Source: Sordariomycetes sp. S80-01Y (taxonomy: Eukaryota > Ascomycota > Sordariomycetes). Taken from it: a stretch of DNA of 64,000 nucleotides. The DNA lies in assembly GCA_037042185.1 (NCBI GenBank), contig JAXQJY010000024.1:62001-126000 (forward strand), written 5' to 3'. Positions 37,101 through 47,977 of the stretch are shown here, one piece after another. A model generated the notes under the pieces. The model was not told where the DNA came from. It saw nothing but the letters and a program-made list of their open reading frames with translations, and ran no database searches. A program made the translations under genes and the position numbers. Within the stretch, counting starts at the first letter, position 1. Every line of letters starts with the position of its first letter.

Positions 37101-38442
37101 GGGCGAACTTGTCGCTGGACTGACTTTCCTTCTTGTTGAGAAGTTTGCCCCAGGTTACGACCGCAGGGATTGATACCATCAGACTCTGGTGCTGAACGAC
37201 ACGAACCATGAGTTGCAGGAATGCATCGACAGCTGTATCGGATGGGACATCTTTGTATTTCTTCACGAGGTAGTCCCCTATGGAGGACAGCATCTATACG
37301 TGTTAGCCAACCATGACATCAGGCGCAGACTATTGGGCAAACCTCTGAGAGCTTCTTTAAGACCAAGTACTTGTCATCGTCAATATCCTCTGGGTCGACA
37401 ACGCACCAGTCGAAGAGATCTTGACACATCTGAACGGGCTGTTGTCGATACATGGGTACAACGAGGTCCATGAACTCCTGATCCGTAAAATTGATTCGAC
37501 CATACATCGCATGTAACGCCTCTAGAGAGCCCTTGAACTGTGTTAGACCATCCATAGCATCAAGGAAGGAAGAGATTTTACCTTCTGCACCTCTGGCACC
37601 GGACAAGCTAGGCCAGTGCACAAGACCTCCACTGAATTGGCGACGCTGATGGCCTTCGGAACGGCCCAGGGCAACTGCGTCTGCATGGTGGCCAGACACC
37701 TGATAGCGCAAGATTTGACTTCGGCGTTATCCTTGATGCCTGCATCTGGTCCCAGGCACATGCTCAGGAATTGCGTGATGCGTGTGAGCCAGCCCTCATG
37801 CCCACACCGCACATCTGGACCGGCCTGTCGATTTGGAAACATCTCCACAAGAACATCAGTAGGAGTGAAGATCTCGACGCAGGCCTTGCTAAGTACTCCT
37901 TCACGGAAGTTCACCACAGGATCGTCACCGGTAAAGACCTCGTCGGCCAACGTCTCGAGCACTAGAAGCACGAACTCCTTGTAAACAGCCGAGTCCGCGT
38001 TCCAAAGCTCAACTAGCCTGGTATCCATGTCTGACCATTCTTGACCCCATGACCTCTTTGCCATTTCGATCCATAGCTGAGCAGTCTTGTTTCGTATGAA
38101 AGCTGGGTCGTCCCGTGCAATCGCTTGCGTCAGACCAAGAACCCACTGCAGCAGAGCTTCTATTTGCGATTGGTCATATGAAGACCATTGGTATCTTATT
38201 GCGTGTTCGAGCAGGGAAAGGCCATAGTGTCGTACGATGTGTGGTTGTGATCGGTCGCTGGCCAAGCTGTGGCCGTGAATGGGCGCCTGTTGGGTATCTT
38301 TGATTTGCTCGAGAAAATCTTGCGCCTGGCGCCGGGCATCGTTGGCCGAGTAGGGGTTGTGTACGATTTCAAGAGCCTGCCGAATCTGGGAGAAGACCTC
38401 CCCGTCCTCGGAGCCGTTGCCCGCGGTGCTGTTGGACGCCAT
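34103..38442 (-). CDS. MSN5: Exportin-5/Msn5-type karyopherin
   Basis: Eleven exons: 38442-37582, 37537-37343, 37293-36828, 36776-36661, 36610-36545, 36494-36270, 36213-36110, 36059-35801, 35750-35608, 35557-34947 and 34899-34103. They total 1280 residues and every junction stays in frame. Msn5 is the Ran-GTP-dependent exporter of phosphorylated regulators and tRNA, and imports replication protein A in yeast. The N-terminal importin-type region shows QIRQALEIVHNPYSANDARR, HIVRHYGLSLLEHAIRYQW and FIRNKTAQLWIEMAKRSWG; later blocks are FLAFSVERLGRSSPAF, HNPNNWAGIPQDM and LNLVRYLIDDCPVDCREQF. Ten introns of about 44-56 nt is far more than in its neighbours. The last splice (donor GTAAGT at 34946, acceptor CAG at 34900) was chosen by frame; an upstream AG would break the frame. 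The start is ATG 38442. It lies upstream of and parallel to the zinc regulator. Confidence 0.92.
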
Positions 38443-39128
38443 GTTCAAAGGTCCGTAAAGGCCGTCGTAGACGCGGGTGGCCTCAAGGGGCGAGAAGGCG
38501 GGCGTTTAGGGGCAGAGAGACAATAGCGCGGTTCGTGTGTCGGCGCGTATGATATCGGTTCGTCTGAGCCGCAGCTCGTGATGGGTTGCGGCGGGTTTGC
38601 AGAGATCTAGACGCACGAGGTGAATCAGTGGATGCGAGGCTGAGGACTCGACTGGAACGCCGTGTTCGACAGAGGCAAAAGCGAGCCTGTCGAGCCCGTC
38701 TCGAGCTCAGAAGAGGCAATGAAAAACGGAAAGGCTAATAAAGGCAATCAGGGGCCGTAAGAGCAATAATGAGCGTTGGTCCAAAGTTCTGGTGAGTCCA
38801 GCAAAAATAGATTCACGGCGAGCATCCGTAATTGTTCTAGGTCCGGGCAGCGGGTTCAACTGGAAGCTCGGCGCGGGGACCACGCCAACATCCATCGAGT
38901 CTCAGTGGAGGTGGGGGGCTGATGCGGGCGAGCCAGCTCGCACTGGCAGCTGCTAGGTATAGCTGCTATGGGCGCCACATGCAAGGCTACCATAATTCCC
39001 CGATCATCTGTTTTGAAGTTTATTTCATTCGATTCATCACATCACTCTGCTCAAGACTGCTCGCAGGATCTGCCCCTTCATATTTTGCTACATTTTCGAG
39101 GCAGGCTAAACGAGACTCAAGGTACCAA
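38443..39128. other. MSN5 promoter and DPH7 3' region
   Basis: About 690 bp on the same strand between DPH7 and MSN5. No gene or repeat was recognised. Confidence 0.5.
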
Positions 39129-40395
39129 TCATGACGTTGTGTCGTACTCCCACAGACAAAGTAGCTTGTCGTAGAAGCTTGTTGACAAACACCTTATCTT
39201 GCCGCTCTCATTCTGATCTGGTACCACAGCGCATCCGTAATTCATGCTCTTGTGCTCCTCAAACTTGGCAAGCACGTCGACCGCCCATTTGCCGTCGGAG
39301 GATTGCCCGAATCGCACGATCCGAGCACCCGCGTACATGCACGAAGCCAGCATTGTCAGCTCGATCTCCCCTGCTGAGATGCTCGCTTCGATGAGGTCCA
39401 GTCGCCAGACACCGCCGCCCAGGTTCTCACTTGCTAAGACCTCCGGCTTAGGTAACGCTTCAGCTGGCTCTGTCGGATCGTGGATGCTCATCAGTCGAAT
39501 GTGGTCGTCGTAGCTGCCTGTCACGACCAGTCTGCCGCCATTGTAGTCCGTGAGTTCCAGTGGCAGAATGGCGGTAACGCCTGCCTCGTGGATACGTTTG
39601 ACGGCGCTCATGTTAAATGGGGCATCTTCGCTCGGCATAGAGTCATCCTCGGCTCTCGAGACATAGGACGTGTACGTCAGTATCGAATCGTCTCCACCAC
39701 AGTATACGATCGTGCTATCACGACGCTCATCCTCATCAGCTTCCTCCTGATCATCGTCCCTTTCCGCGAAAGCAAGACACCATGCTTCGAGCGTGCTGGC
39801 TTTATCCGTTCCTCTAGATTCTTCGATCTTCCATTGCGCGTTCAACTTCAGGAGTTTCAGGGCGCCTGTCGATGTGGTAACCCCGACGACCCTCTTATCC
39901 GTAGGGTGCCACTGGCATTGCAGGAAGAGGACCTCTTCCGAGATATCGTCGCACCTGCTAGTGCTAATGTGCTGCAGAGGAGACTCGGGATTCCTTCCTG
40001 GATCTAGCTTGAAGATCGCCAAGGTTCCCGTACTCGAGACAACGGCGAGTATGTCCTCTTCTCCGTATTCCGGGCTGAAGCGAAGGTCAAGTATGGCTGA
40101 TGGCTGGCTCAGGGTCTGCAACTGCATCCTGTATGCGCTCTCGGATCAGTTGTTGAAATGTACGCCCTGGGAGATGAACTCACAATACGGACCCATCAGT
40201 CTTATAAACGACGAGACTACCGTCCCGGCTTTGAGGTTTCTTGCTATCGTTCGAGGCAGTTTGCGTGCCATCTGTCTCGTCCTGCTGAAGATTGTAGGTT
40301 CCCACGACGAAGTACTCCGGATGAGCTGAGCAGAATTGGATGCAGCTCGGTGGTAGATCAAGGGTCAAAGACACCTTGGAGGTAATGCTTGCCAT
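39129..40395 (-). CDS. DPH7: Diphthine methyl ester hydrolase DPH7 (WD40)
   Basis: Two exons, 40395-40184 and 40128-39129, joined across a 55-nt intron (donor GTGAGT, acceptor CATACAG), give 403 residues. DPH7 (yeast Rrt2, human WDR85) is a WD40 protein that removes the methyl ester of methylated diphthine on eEF2 before the amidation step by DPH6. The N-terminal half opens LTLDLPPSCIQFCSAHPEYFVVGTYNL, which is the family signature, and later shows WD-like strands: CQWHPTDKRVVGVTTSTG, VYCGGDDSILTYT, GRLVVTGSYDDHIRLM, NLGGGVWRLDL and the closing STSFYDKLLCLWEYD. An acidic insert (DDDQEEADEDE) lies mid-protein. The start at MASITSKV is preferred over the upstream frame. The gene is divergent from the next one. 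Confidence 0.92.
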
Positions 40396-40949
40396 TGCAC
40401 TTGATAAGTAATTGATAAACTCAGTACGTAGTCGGTGCAATCTGGTTATGGTACGCTCTGCAGTTGCCGTGACAGAAGCGACGCACAGTGCCCATCATGG
40501 TTTGCGGTGGGTGGACCCTGCTGAAAATATAGGTACCCCAAACCGAGAGGCTTGATCTCACCTCCCAGTCTAAGCTGTGAGTTCGCCTTCTATTTCTTCT
40601 CTCATCAATTGATATAACTAAGGTACTTAAGCACCTCATTTCTACGTTATTGGAAGATATGAGTTGCAGGAATGTATTCGTAGAGACGAGCCGCTTCGTG
40701 CTGTTGTGTTCCCTTGCTTTCGTGAACCCCAGCACAACTCCTCACTGCAGACGCACACACATCTGGCTGACAATGCTGACTCGACCGATGCTTGACCTTC
40801 CTTGACATCAGTTCAGCAAAGAAGGGCTGGCTTAACATCAATCGGCTGAAGATTTTTGTAAGCTTGCTTCCACGTAGCCAAGTGTTCAGCTAGATACTGT
40901 CCATCAGCCGGCAGCATTCCGAGCGATTTGATCTCCTGACCGAGGTGTG
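40396..40949. promoter_or_regulatory. Shared divergent promoter DPH7 / DUF1917 gene
   Basis: The two starts are about 550 bp apart, so both promoters lie here. No specific site was recognised. Confidence 0.5.
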
Positions 40950-42029
40950 ATGGCCTCTGAACCTATGGATCTGGACGTTGACGATTCGGATTTTTATGGT
41001 AGTGTCATTCGCTCTGGCTGCAAGGCACCTCTAACAGAGATTTACCAGGCGACCAGGACACCGTGCATAGCTGTCAAAGCCGCGTCGATGACTTCAATGT
41101 TTCAACCTGGCGAGAGCAGCAATCCCGCCACCCAGCGCGACCCATCCCAATGGCGCGTCTAACGCAAGACACCTCGCATCTTCACAACCCCTACGCCGGT
41201 TGTCATTACGCGTGGCAACTCACCGAAACCGTTGAGGCTTTCCTCAAGCGCTTGCCGCCAGAACACACTGTTCAAAGCTCGACCACGCCGTGGATTTTCA
41301 TCTGCAATCCCTTCATCCAACGTCAAAACCACGGCGAAAGTGGACCGAAGGGCAGAGGTAATGAGAATGAGGCTCCTGTTGAGCCGGGGAGCAATGTCCA
41401 GATGGTGATTGATGGAGGGCAGGCAAGGTTGGAATTAGTGACTGCTCTCGTCAACAGAATTAATGCAACGAGTAAGAGTGTGACAATCAAGGAGAGGGAG
41501 ATTAGCAAGGAGAGGCAGACGGCAGTTGCTGATCTGCTACACTTAGCCCATGCTCACAAAGTGCGAGCAGGTAAAGTAAGCAACATCTTTGCTTCGCGTA
41601 TTTGGAACTAACATCCACCAGTGGATGCTGTTCTGCCCTCCCCAAGAGGTCGATGAGACCTGGGAGATTGTAGCCAAAGCAACAGCCGGTAACGAGCTCG
41701 GGATCGCTTCGAAGGTAGCACCTAAGAACGAGATGGAGGATCCGAGGAGGGACCGCCTAATCTGCGTCTATACGTCAGACTTTCATGATAGGGCTGATGT
41801 CGGGCGTGTTCTTCAGAAGTTAAGGGAGTTGAAACTCGTGGAAACTAAAGGCCGGCCCATTTACTACAAACCAGGTGCGTGGTCCCAGACTTCCAGGCTA
41901 AATATGCGATTCTAACGTCGTGAAGACGCCTTCACTTATATTGGGATTGGTTCTGGGAACCCGTGGGGGCTGAGGGCCTCCTTATACTCTTCGAGAGATC
42001 ATTTCATGAGCGGTCCGCTGGCCAAGTGA
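40950..42029 (+). CDS. DUF1917 / Bles03 (UPF0696) domain protein
   Basis: Four exons (40950-40998, 41049-41575, 41622-41874, 41926-42029) with introns of 46-51 nt give 310 residues. The N-terminus is acidic (MDLDVDDSDFYG). The core shows RVDDFNVSTWREQQ, WIFICNPF, VTIKEREISKERQTAVADLLHLAHAHKVRAGKW, WMLFCPPQEVDETWEIVAKAT, ICVYTSDFHDRADVGRVLQKLREL, YYKP and, in the last exon, DAFTYIGIGSGNPWGLRASLYSS, which is the typical Bles03-like ending. The family has a fold related to eIF4E-like proteins and no settled function. The splice pattern explains why no single long frame spans it. The gene is convergent with NAA30. Confidence 0.85.
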
Positions 42030-42257
42030 ACAGGGCAAGTATGTGCCTGGGGTCATCATACCAAGTTGTCATCATTCGTCTCATTCATATATATGCCTCA
42101 TGTCTAAGTCAATGTTCAAACGCTGTAATTCGGGTCCCGAAATAACCTCCGGTCCCTGTCCAAGTCTCAGGCGCCACTATGTCGTTACTCATAATGTGCC
42201 CGAACAGCTTGCGGTACCAAACTGCCACAAGATAGCCCTTCGATCGGCTTTGCACCT

Positions 42258-42887
42258 TTACAGAATCTGTCCATCATAAGGGTCCGGGCTGGAGTCCGGG
42301 TCGATGTGTTTTAACAGCAACACCAGCCTGTAGGCGCTATTCCCGTTGAGATAATAGCGATGAAGTTTCTTGCTGCGAAGGAAGCCCAGGCGCTCATACA
42401 ATCGCATGGCCTGCTTGTTGGTCTCCTCTGTCTCGAGGACGATCTCATCTGCCTTTCGCTGTGCCATGGCATCAATGGCTCGTTTTACCAAGGTTGTGGC
42501 AATGCCATGCCCGCGGTAAGGAGAGGAAGTGGCCAGCATGGCGATGTAGCCGCGGCGTGTGGGGGTTGAGTGGGCGGCGTGAACCTCAAGCTTGCAGATA
42601 ATAACGCCGATGAGGGAGTTATCAATCGGACTAAGGGCCTGGAAAATGGTAAGCTTGAAATGTCGCACACCCCATCATGATGTGGTACTTACTAAAAAGC
42701 AGAGGTGAGCCCACTGGCAAAGAAAATATCGGTAGACGTATATGCTGTACGGCTCGCTCAAGTCTTTCGATATAAGAGCCCTGATGGCGGGGAGGTACTT
42801 GGCCTCCAAGCTATGGTCGTACTGAACATACTTCAACTCCCCGGGCAACGATTCGACCCTCTCAGCCTCGGGCACTTCCATTATCAT
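42258..42887 (-). CDS. NAA30: N-alpha-acetyltransferase NAA30 (NatC catalytic subunit)
   Basis: Two exons, 42887-42693 and 42638-42258, joined in phase 0 across a 54-nt intron, give 191 residues. It acetylates N-termini beginning Met-Leu, Met-Ile and similar, co-translationally, with Naa35 and Naa38. The GNAT fold is clear: KYVQYDHSLEAKYLPAIRALISKDLSEPYSIYVYRYFL, then LIGVIICKLE, RRGYIAMLATSSPYRGHGIATTLVKRAI (acetyl-CoA loop R-G-x-G-I-A at the centre), IVLETEETNKQAMRLYERLGF, and YYLNGNSAYRLVLLL. The ATG at 42881 (MEVPEAER) is an alternative start. The open frame above 42887 is not conserved in composition. It is divergent from LRO1. Confidence 0.95.
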
Positions 42888-43833
42888 GATTGCTAGTGGT
42901 TGTTGAAGTGCCAGCTCTTCGTAATATGTTGAATTGCGGAAGTTCACTAGGGATGATATCTGCCGTGGTCTGAGCGTCCGTTTCAGCGAGGCACTGCGGC
43001 CTAACGGCTTGATATGCCTCCCAACGTCGTCGTCTGCCCGGAGTGACTCAGAACGGAACCGCAGTGAGACTTGGCTGCCTGAGGAAGGGAATGGATGGGA
43101 AGGGAGGAAGCCGATGCAACATGCAACATCAAGGCACCGATGCGCCACTTGCCCAAGCAGGTCAGCAAGAGGCGCAGGGCTGGGGATTGCCCTCGATGTT
43201 AAGGGTGCGAGGAGTTAGGAGGTGGTCAATGCGGGCCACCGACGGACGGAGATCCGGACGGGGTCATGTGCGCTAACAGCCTGGAAAACCCCCCGGTGGC
43301 ACCGGGATCGGCGGAGCAGCCTCGTGCCTCAAATTGTCCATTTAATATCCGAATGCGCATATTGCAGGCATCGGTTCTGGATATGGGTGCATCTGCAACC
43401 CCATCTAGTTCTGATCAGAATGAGATCCATTCTGGGCGCAAAGATGGTGTGCCATCCTGCATTTGGAGGCTTTGGTACCTCTGTTAGCGGGGCACTCGTG
43501 TGACGTCGATCATGGAAGTGGCGCCAGTCGGCATCCGCACTTTGCTTCTGCTTTCGCACGTGCACGTGCTTCTGCTCCCGGGTATACCTCTCGCAGTTCT
43601 GAAATTCCCATCGCGTCCCGCATGGCAAACGACAACATCCCATTGAGGACGGCATAACAATTGACCAGCACCTCGCTTTCGTTTTCCACGCAGTAGAAGG
43701 GACGCGCCTTGGCTCCTAGGCGTTAACCAAGCCCCGGTTCTGGGCTGTTGAGCTGCCTCGGGCCTCTTCGACACTTCCACCCTTACACATTACGTTCACC
43801 GTCCGCTAGAAAGGGGCCCCGTAACTCACGACC
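42888..43833. promoter_or_regulatory. Divergent intergenic region NAA30 / LRO1
   Basis: About 950 bp with no gene recognised. It should hold both promoters. Small frames on both strands look random. Confidence 0.5.
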
Positions 43834-45726
43834 ATGGCGACGACGTTAAGGCGTCGTCTGCCACAGGACACGCACAGCGTTGACGACCGAGTTCGAGAAG
43901 ACAGCCCTGCCGACCAACCAACACCCCATGTCCACGTCGTCGAGAAAGCACCTAAGAAGAGCAAACGGCGATTCACCCTCATATTCTTGCTCGGCAGTCT
44001 ATGCGGCATCATAGGTGCCGGCTTTTTCGCCAGCAGCAATGACCTAATAGAGTTCCCGGAATTCGGGGAGCTAAGCATGGACAGCATCCTAGACGTGATG
44101 CCAGCAGGGCTAGTCAAGGACATGAGGGACTTGGCGCAGGGCGAAAAAGATGTCGCATCGGGGTACGAATCCTTTCAAGTCGGTTTGCAGGCCCAAGCAG
44201 AAGGATTACAGGCTCATCATCCCATGATCATGATTCCTGGCGTCATCTCGACCGGCCTGGAGTCGTGGGGCACGGCCAACATATCGCGTGCCTACTTCAG
44301 AAAGCGGTTGTGGGGAAGCTGGACGATGATGAGGGCCTTAGTTATGGACAAGGAGAGTTGGAAGAAGCATATTATGCTTGACAAGCAGACCGGTCTAGAT
44401 CCACCGCTCGTCAAGCTGAGGTCCGCCCAGGGCTTCGACGCAACAGACTTCTTCATTACGGGATACTGGATCTGGAACAAAGTGTTCGAAAACCTGGCTT
44501 CTATCGGCTACGACCCAACGAACTCTTTCACGGCCGCCTACGACTGGCGCTTATCCTACCCAAACCTTGAGGTGAGGGACCAGTACTTTACCCGGCTCAA
44601 GTCATACATTGAGACTGCTGTGGCTTTTCAAGGTCGTAAGGTCGTGCTGGCATCTCACAGCATGGGTAGCCAAGTCATATTCTATTTCTTTCATTGGGTT
44701 CAATCAGACTTAGGGGGGAAGGGTGGCCAGGACTGGGTGGAGAGGTATATTGAATCCTGGATCAACATCAGCGGCTGCATGCTCGGCGCTGCCAAAGATC
44801 TTACTGCGGTCTTATCGGGCGAGATGCGGGACACCGCTCAGTTGAATGCTTTCGCCATATATGGCCTTGAGAAGTTCTTGAGCAGGGAGGAGAGGGCGGA
44901 ACTTTTCAGGGCTATGCCAGGTATCTCATCGATGCTGCCATTGGGCGGCAACGCTGTATGGGGTGACGCTTCCGGGGCGCCAGACGACCAGCCTGGACAA
45001 CCCTTCTCTTACGGGTCACTCTTGAATTTTAGGGCTGGGTCTAATTGGACGACCCCGAAGAACAACCTGACGGTGGACGACTCGTTGGAGTACCTTTTCA
45101 ACACAACCGAGGACTGGTATCAAAAACAAGTCAAGGAGAGCTATTCCCACGGTGTGGCTCACACCAGATCCGAAGTCGAATCGAACGAGCACGAACCTAG
45201 GAAGTGGATTAATCCCTTGGAGACCAGACTTCCCCTGGCACCTAGCCTGAAGATCTACTGCTTCTATGGTGTGGGTAAGCCGACGGAGCGCGCCTATTTT
45301 TACCGCCCGCCTGACTATCCCGACCAGACCAATCTCAACATCACAATTGACGTCGGCTTGACTGAGGGGGACATAGATCATGGCGTTATTATGGGAGAAG
45401 GCGATGGCACAGTCAATCTTCTCAGCACGGGCTACATGTGCAACAAAGGCTGGCATATGGAGCGCTACAACCCAGCTGGCGTTAAGGTGACGGTTGTCGA
45501 GATGCCTCACGAACCTGAGCGCTTCAATCCTCGCGGGGGGCCTCGGACAGCCGATCACGTCGATATTCTCGGTCGGCAGAACTTGAACGAGCTCATACTG
45601 AAGGTTGCGGCTGGCCTTGGCGACAGCATCAGCGACTATGTGGTCAGCAACATCCGCGAGTACGCTGCCAAGGTGAAGATTTGGGATGAAGAGAGTGTGC
45701 CGGAGGCTTTTGATGACGAGTCCTAG
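43834..45726 (+). CDS. LRO1: Phospholipid:diacylglycerol acyltransferase
   Basis: A single intronless exon encodes 630 residues. Lro1 moves an acyl chain from phospholipid to diacylglycerol to make triacylglycerol, at the ER and nuclear membrane. The N-terminus is cytosolic and basic (KAPKKSKRRFT), followed by one membrane helix (about 47-68: LIFLLGSLCGIIGAGFFA). The luminal LCAT-like alpha/beta-hydrolase part has the lid-like GVISTGLESWGTANI, YDWRLSYPN, and the catalytic Ser 276 in SHSMGS. Asp 524 (GDGTVNLLSTGYMC) and His 575 (ADHVDILG) complete the triad by family pattern. Length and motif order match fungal PDAT. It is in tandem with LDB17 and divergent from NAA30. Confidence 0.96.
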   Translation: MATTLRRRLPQDTHSVDDRVREDSPADQPTPHVHVVEKAPKKSKRRFTLIFLLGSLCGIIGAGFFASSNDLIEFPEFGELSMDSILDVMPAGLVKDMRDLAQGEKDVASGYESFQVGLQAQAEGLQAHHPMIMIPGVISTGLESWGTANISRAYFRKRLWGSWTMMRALVMDKESWKKHIMLDKQTGLDPPLVKLRSAQGFDATDFFITGYWIWNKVFENLASIGYDPTNSFTAAYDWRLSYPNLEVRDQYFTRLKSYIETAVAFQGRKVVLASHSMGSQVIFYFFHWVQSDLGGKGGQDWVERYIESWINISGCMLGAAKDLTAVLSGEMRDTAQLNAFAIYGLEKFLSREERAELFRAMPGISSMLPLGGNAVWGDASGAPDDQPGQPFSYGSLLNFRAGSNWTTPKNNLTVDDSLEYLFNTTEDWYQKQVKESYSHGVAHTRSEVESNEHEPRKWINPLETRLPLAPSLKIYCFYGVGKPTERAYFYRPPDYPDQTNLNITIDVGLTEGDIDHGVIMGEGDGTVNLLSTGYMCNKGWHMERYNPAGVKVTVVEMPHEPERFNPRGGPRTADHVDILGRQNLNELILKVAAGLGDSISDYVVSNIREYAAKVKIWDEESVPEAFDDES

Positions 45727-46330
45727 CGGTACTTGTTAGCCATGCTGCTTATGCTGCTGTGCGGCTTAATTTTTCTGGGGTTTTTCGGTGACATTGCTTC
45801 TTGAGGCGTCTCGGAGTGAAGAGGATGATGATGATGTGTGATGAGCAGATACCCGGCGATGCGATACGTAATAGACATAGAATCTGACGCCAGCTATTTT
45901 CCTCTTTCCTTTCATATTTTTTGGAGCACATCAGGCGTTGGAATTGCGTTAACATAAGGTGACTCGAATGGATCGACATTTGAGGTCGACACCTCTACTG
46001 TAGTCCCCACTGCCACGTTACCCCACCATTTCATGGAGTCGCAGATGGGACGGCCACCTACTGACAATCCTCCAACTTCCATCTTCCACCAACAACAGCC
46101 TTCTTTACCTGGTAGCATTCGACGGAACGCGCACTTGAACACACAGGCCTCCCATATATACTATCGTCACATATCACAGCCTATCCGACCACCCTGGAGT
46201 CGTTTACCTCCACAGGCGTCCCCGCCCTCAGCTTCGCCCCCCCGAGTCCCGGACGTCCTGTCGGTTCGTGTCGTCGCTTCACCATTTGGCCAGATGCGGT
46301 GGCCGGCGAGCCATTGCCCTCGAGAGAAGA
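45727..46330. other. LRO1 3' UTR and LDB17 promoter
   Basis: About 600 bp between two plus-strand genes. The stretch near 46170-46270 is C/T-rich. No gene was recognised. Confidence 0.5.
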
Positions 46331-47977
46331 ATGGCGGAGTCGGACGTAGAAGGGGCTCCGCTATCGCCCGAAGATGAAGAGAGACTCTGGAACGGTAATA
46401 TCCCGTCCCAAGTTGATTTCAGTAAGCCTTGGCTGACCTGGCCAGAGCTCGATGCATGCGTCTCGGCCACCTGCGAGGACCACGAATCCATTGATGACGC
46501 CTTGCGCACATGGCTCGATCTGACCAATTCCATCCTCGACATCACGCACTCCCAAGCCGATGTGATCTCTTCCTCGCAAATGCTTCTCTCCTCCGACCTC
46601 TTCCAGTCGCACTCCGGCTACGTCCGCACACAGATTATCCATAGTCTCCTCCAGGAGGATGATACGGGCCCGTTGTCGGCAATAACATGCCTGCTGCTGC
46701 TGGATGGTCATGGAGAGGAGGCCCTTTTTCCGCGGATGATCGAGGAGGCGTGCTTTCCAAGGCTGTTGGAGTTGATTGATTGTGGGCGGAAAGGAGCGGG
46801 CCATGATCCAAGGTTGCAGAGGTTTTTGTTGCAGCTAATGTATGAGATGTCGAGGATGGAAAGGCTCAGACGCGATGACATACGAGTGGTTGACGATGCG
46901 TTTGTGCATTACCTGTTCGGAATCATTGAGAACGTTTCGGATGACGTGAACGATCCGTATCATTACCCTACAATCCGAGTACTGGTGAGTATCTCCAAAC
47001 GAAGCTGTTCATGGGTGCTAACGGGAAAATAGCTTGTGCTCAACGAGCAGTACATGTTGGCATCGACCGAAACGATCAACGACCCTGACACCGCACCGCT
47101 AACAAACCGCATCGTCAAATGTCTTAGTTTGCATGGGCCCTCTTTCCGAACTTTTGGGGAGAATATCATTCTACTCCTCAATCGAGAAACGGAGACGTCA
47201 CTCCAGCTCCTGATATTGAAGCTGTTATACTTGCTTTTCACCAACAAGGCGACGTATGAGTACTTCTACACAAACGATCTGCGGGTACTACTGGATGTGA
47301 TTATCCGCAACTTGATGGATCTTCCGGACGAAAAGATCTCATTACGACACACGTATCTTCGAGTACTTTACCCACTGTTGGCACACACGCAGCTCAGTCA
47401 ACCACCACACTACAAGCGAGACGAGATTCTACGGGTTTTGAGCATTTTGAGAGGCTCACAGAACGCGCATTTTGCGCCGGCAGATGAGACTACGTTGCGG
47501 TTGGTCGAGCGAGTGGCCAAAGTGCAGTGGCTCGACGACGAACAAGGGAAGGGAGAGGCGGAGGTTGCTCGCAAGATTCTCGGCATCAGTCTGTCGCCGT
47601 CGCAGACAGCAAGCAGCATAAGCGTTGGAGATGTTGCCGGTGTAATGGAGAAGCCTGGTGTACAAACACCTAGTCGCAGTGGCGAGAACGGCAACAAGGA
47701 TGAGGAGGAAATAGAATCGCCCGTGGAAGGAGACGTCTCCGTGGCGGTCAAGGGTAAGAAAGTCTTGCCGGCCGTGCCTAAGCACAGACATGGCACCCCA
47801 TTCACGCATACCGGCAGCTCTTCCGGCATGCATAGCAATGGGGGTGGGAAGAAGGTACCACCAAAGGCGCCACCACCACGCCGTTTTGGTAGGATGAAAA
47901 CAGCACAGCAGCCGCCGGTGGAAACGATAGAGGAGACGGCTCCTGAGCAAGAGAAGGCGCCCTCTATTGAAGCATAG
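46331..47977 (+). CDS. LDB17: LDB17/Dip1 (SPIN90) family Arp2/3 regulator
   Basis: Two exons, 46331-46984 and 47033-47977, joined in phase 0 across a 48-nt intron, give 532 residues. The yeast Ldb17/Dip1/SPIN90 family starts actin patches at endocytic sites by activating Arp2/3 without a mother filament. The body is a leucine-rich, all-helical domain (for example [62 protein letters not shown] and [13 protein letters not shown]). The C-terminus is disordered and ends with a Pro-rich, basic segment, [13 protein letters not shown], that looks like an SH3-binding site, as expected for an endocytic adaptor. The start MAESDVEG is chosen because the open frame above it reads as random. Confidence 0.88.

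Noticed and set aside
45016-45558. 180-residue frame antisense to LRO1
   Set aside because: No family features; it lies wholly inside a well-supported gene on the other strand.
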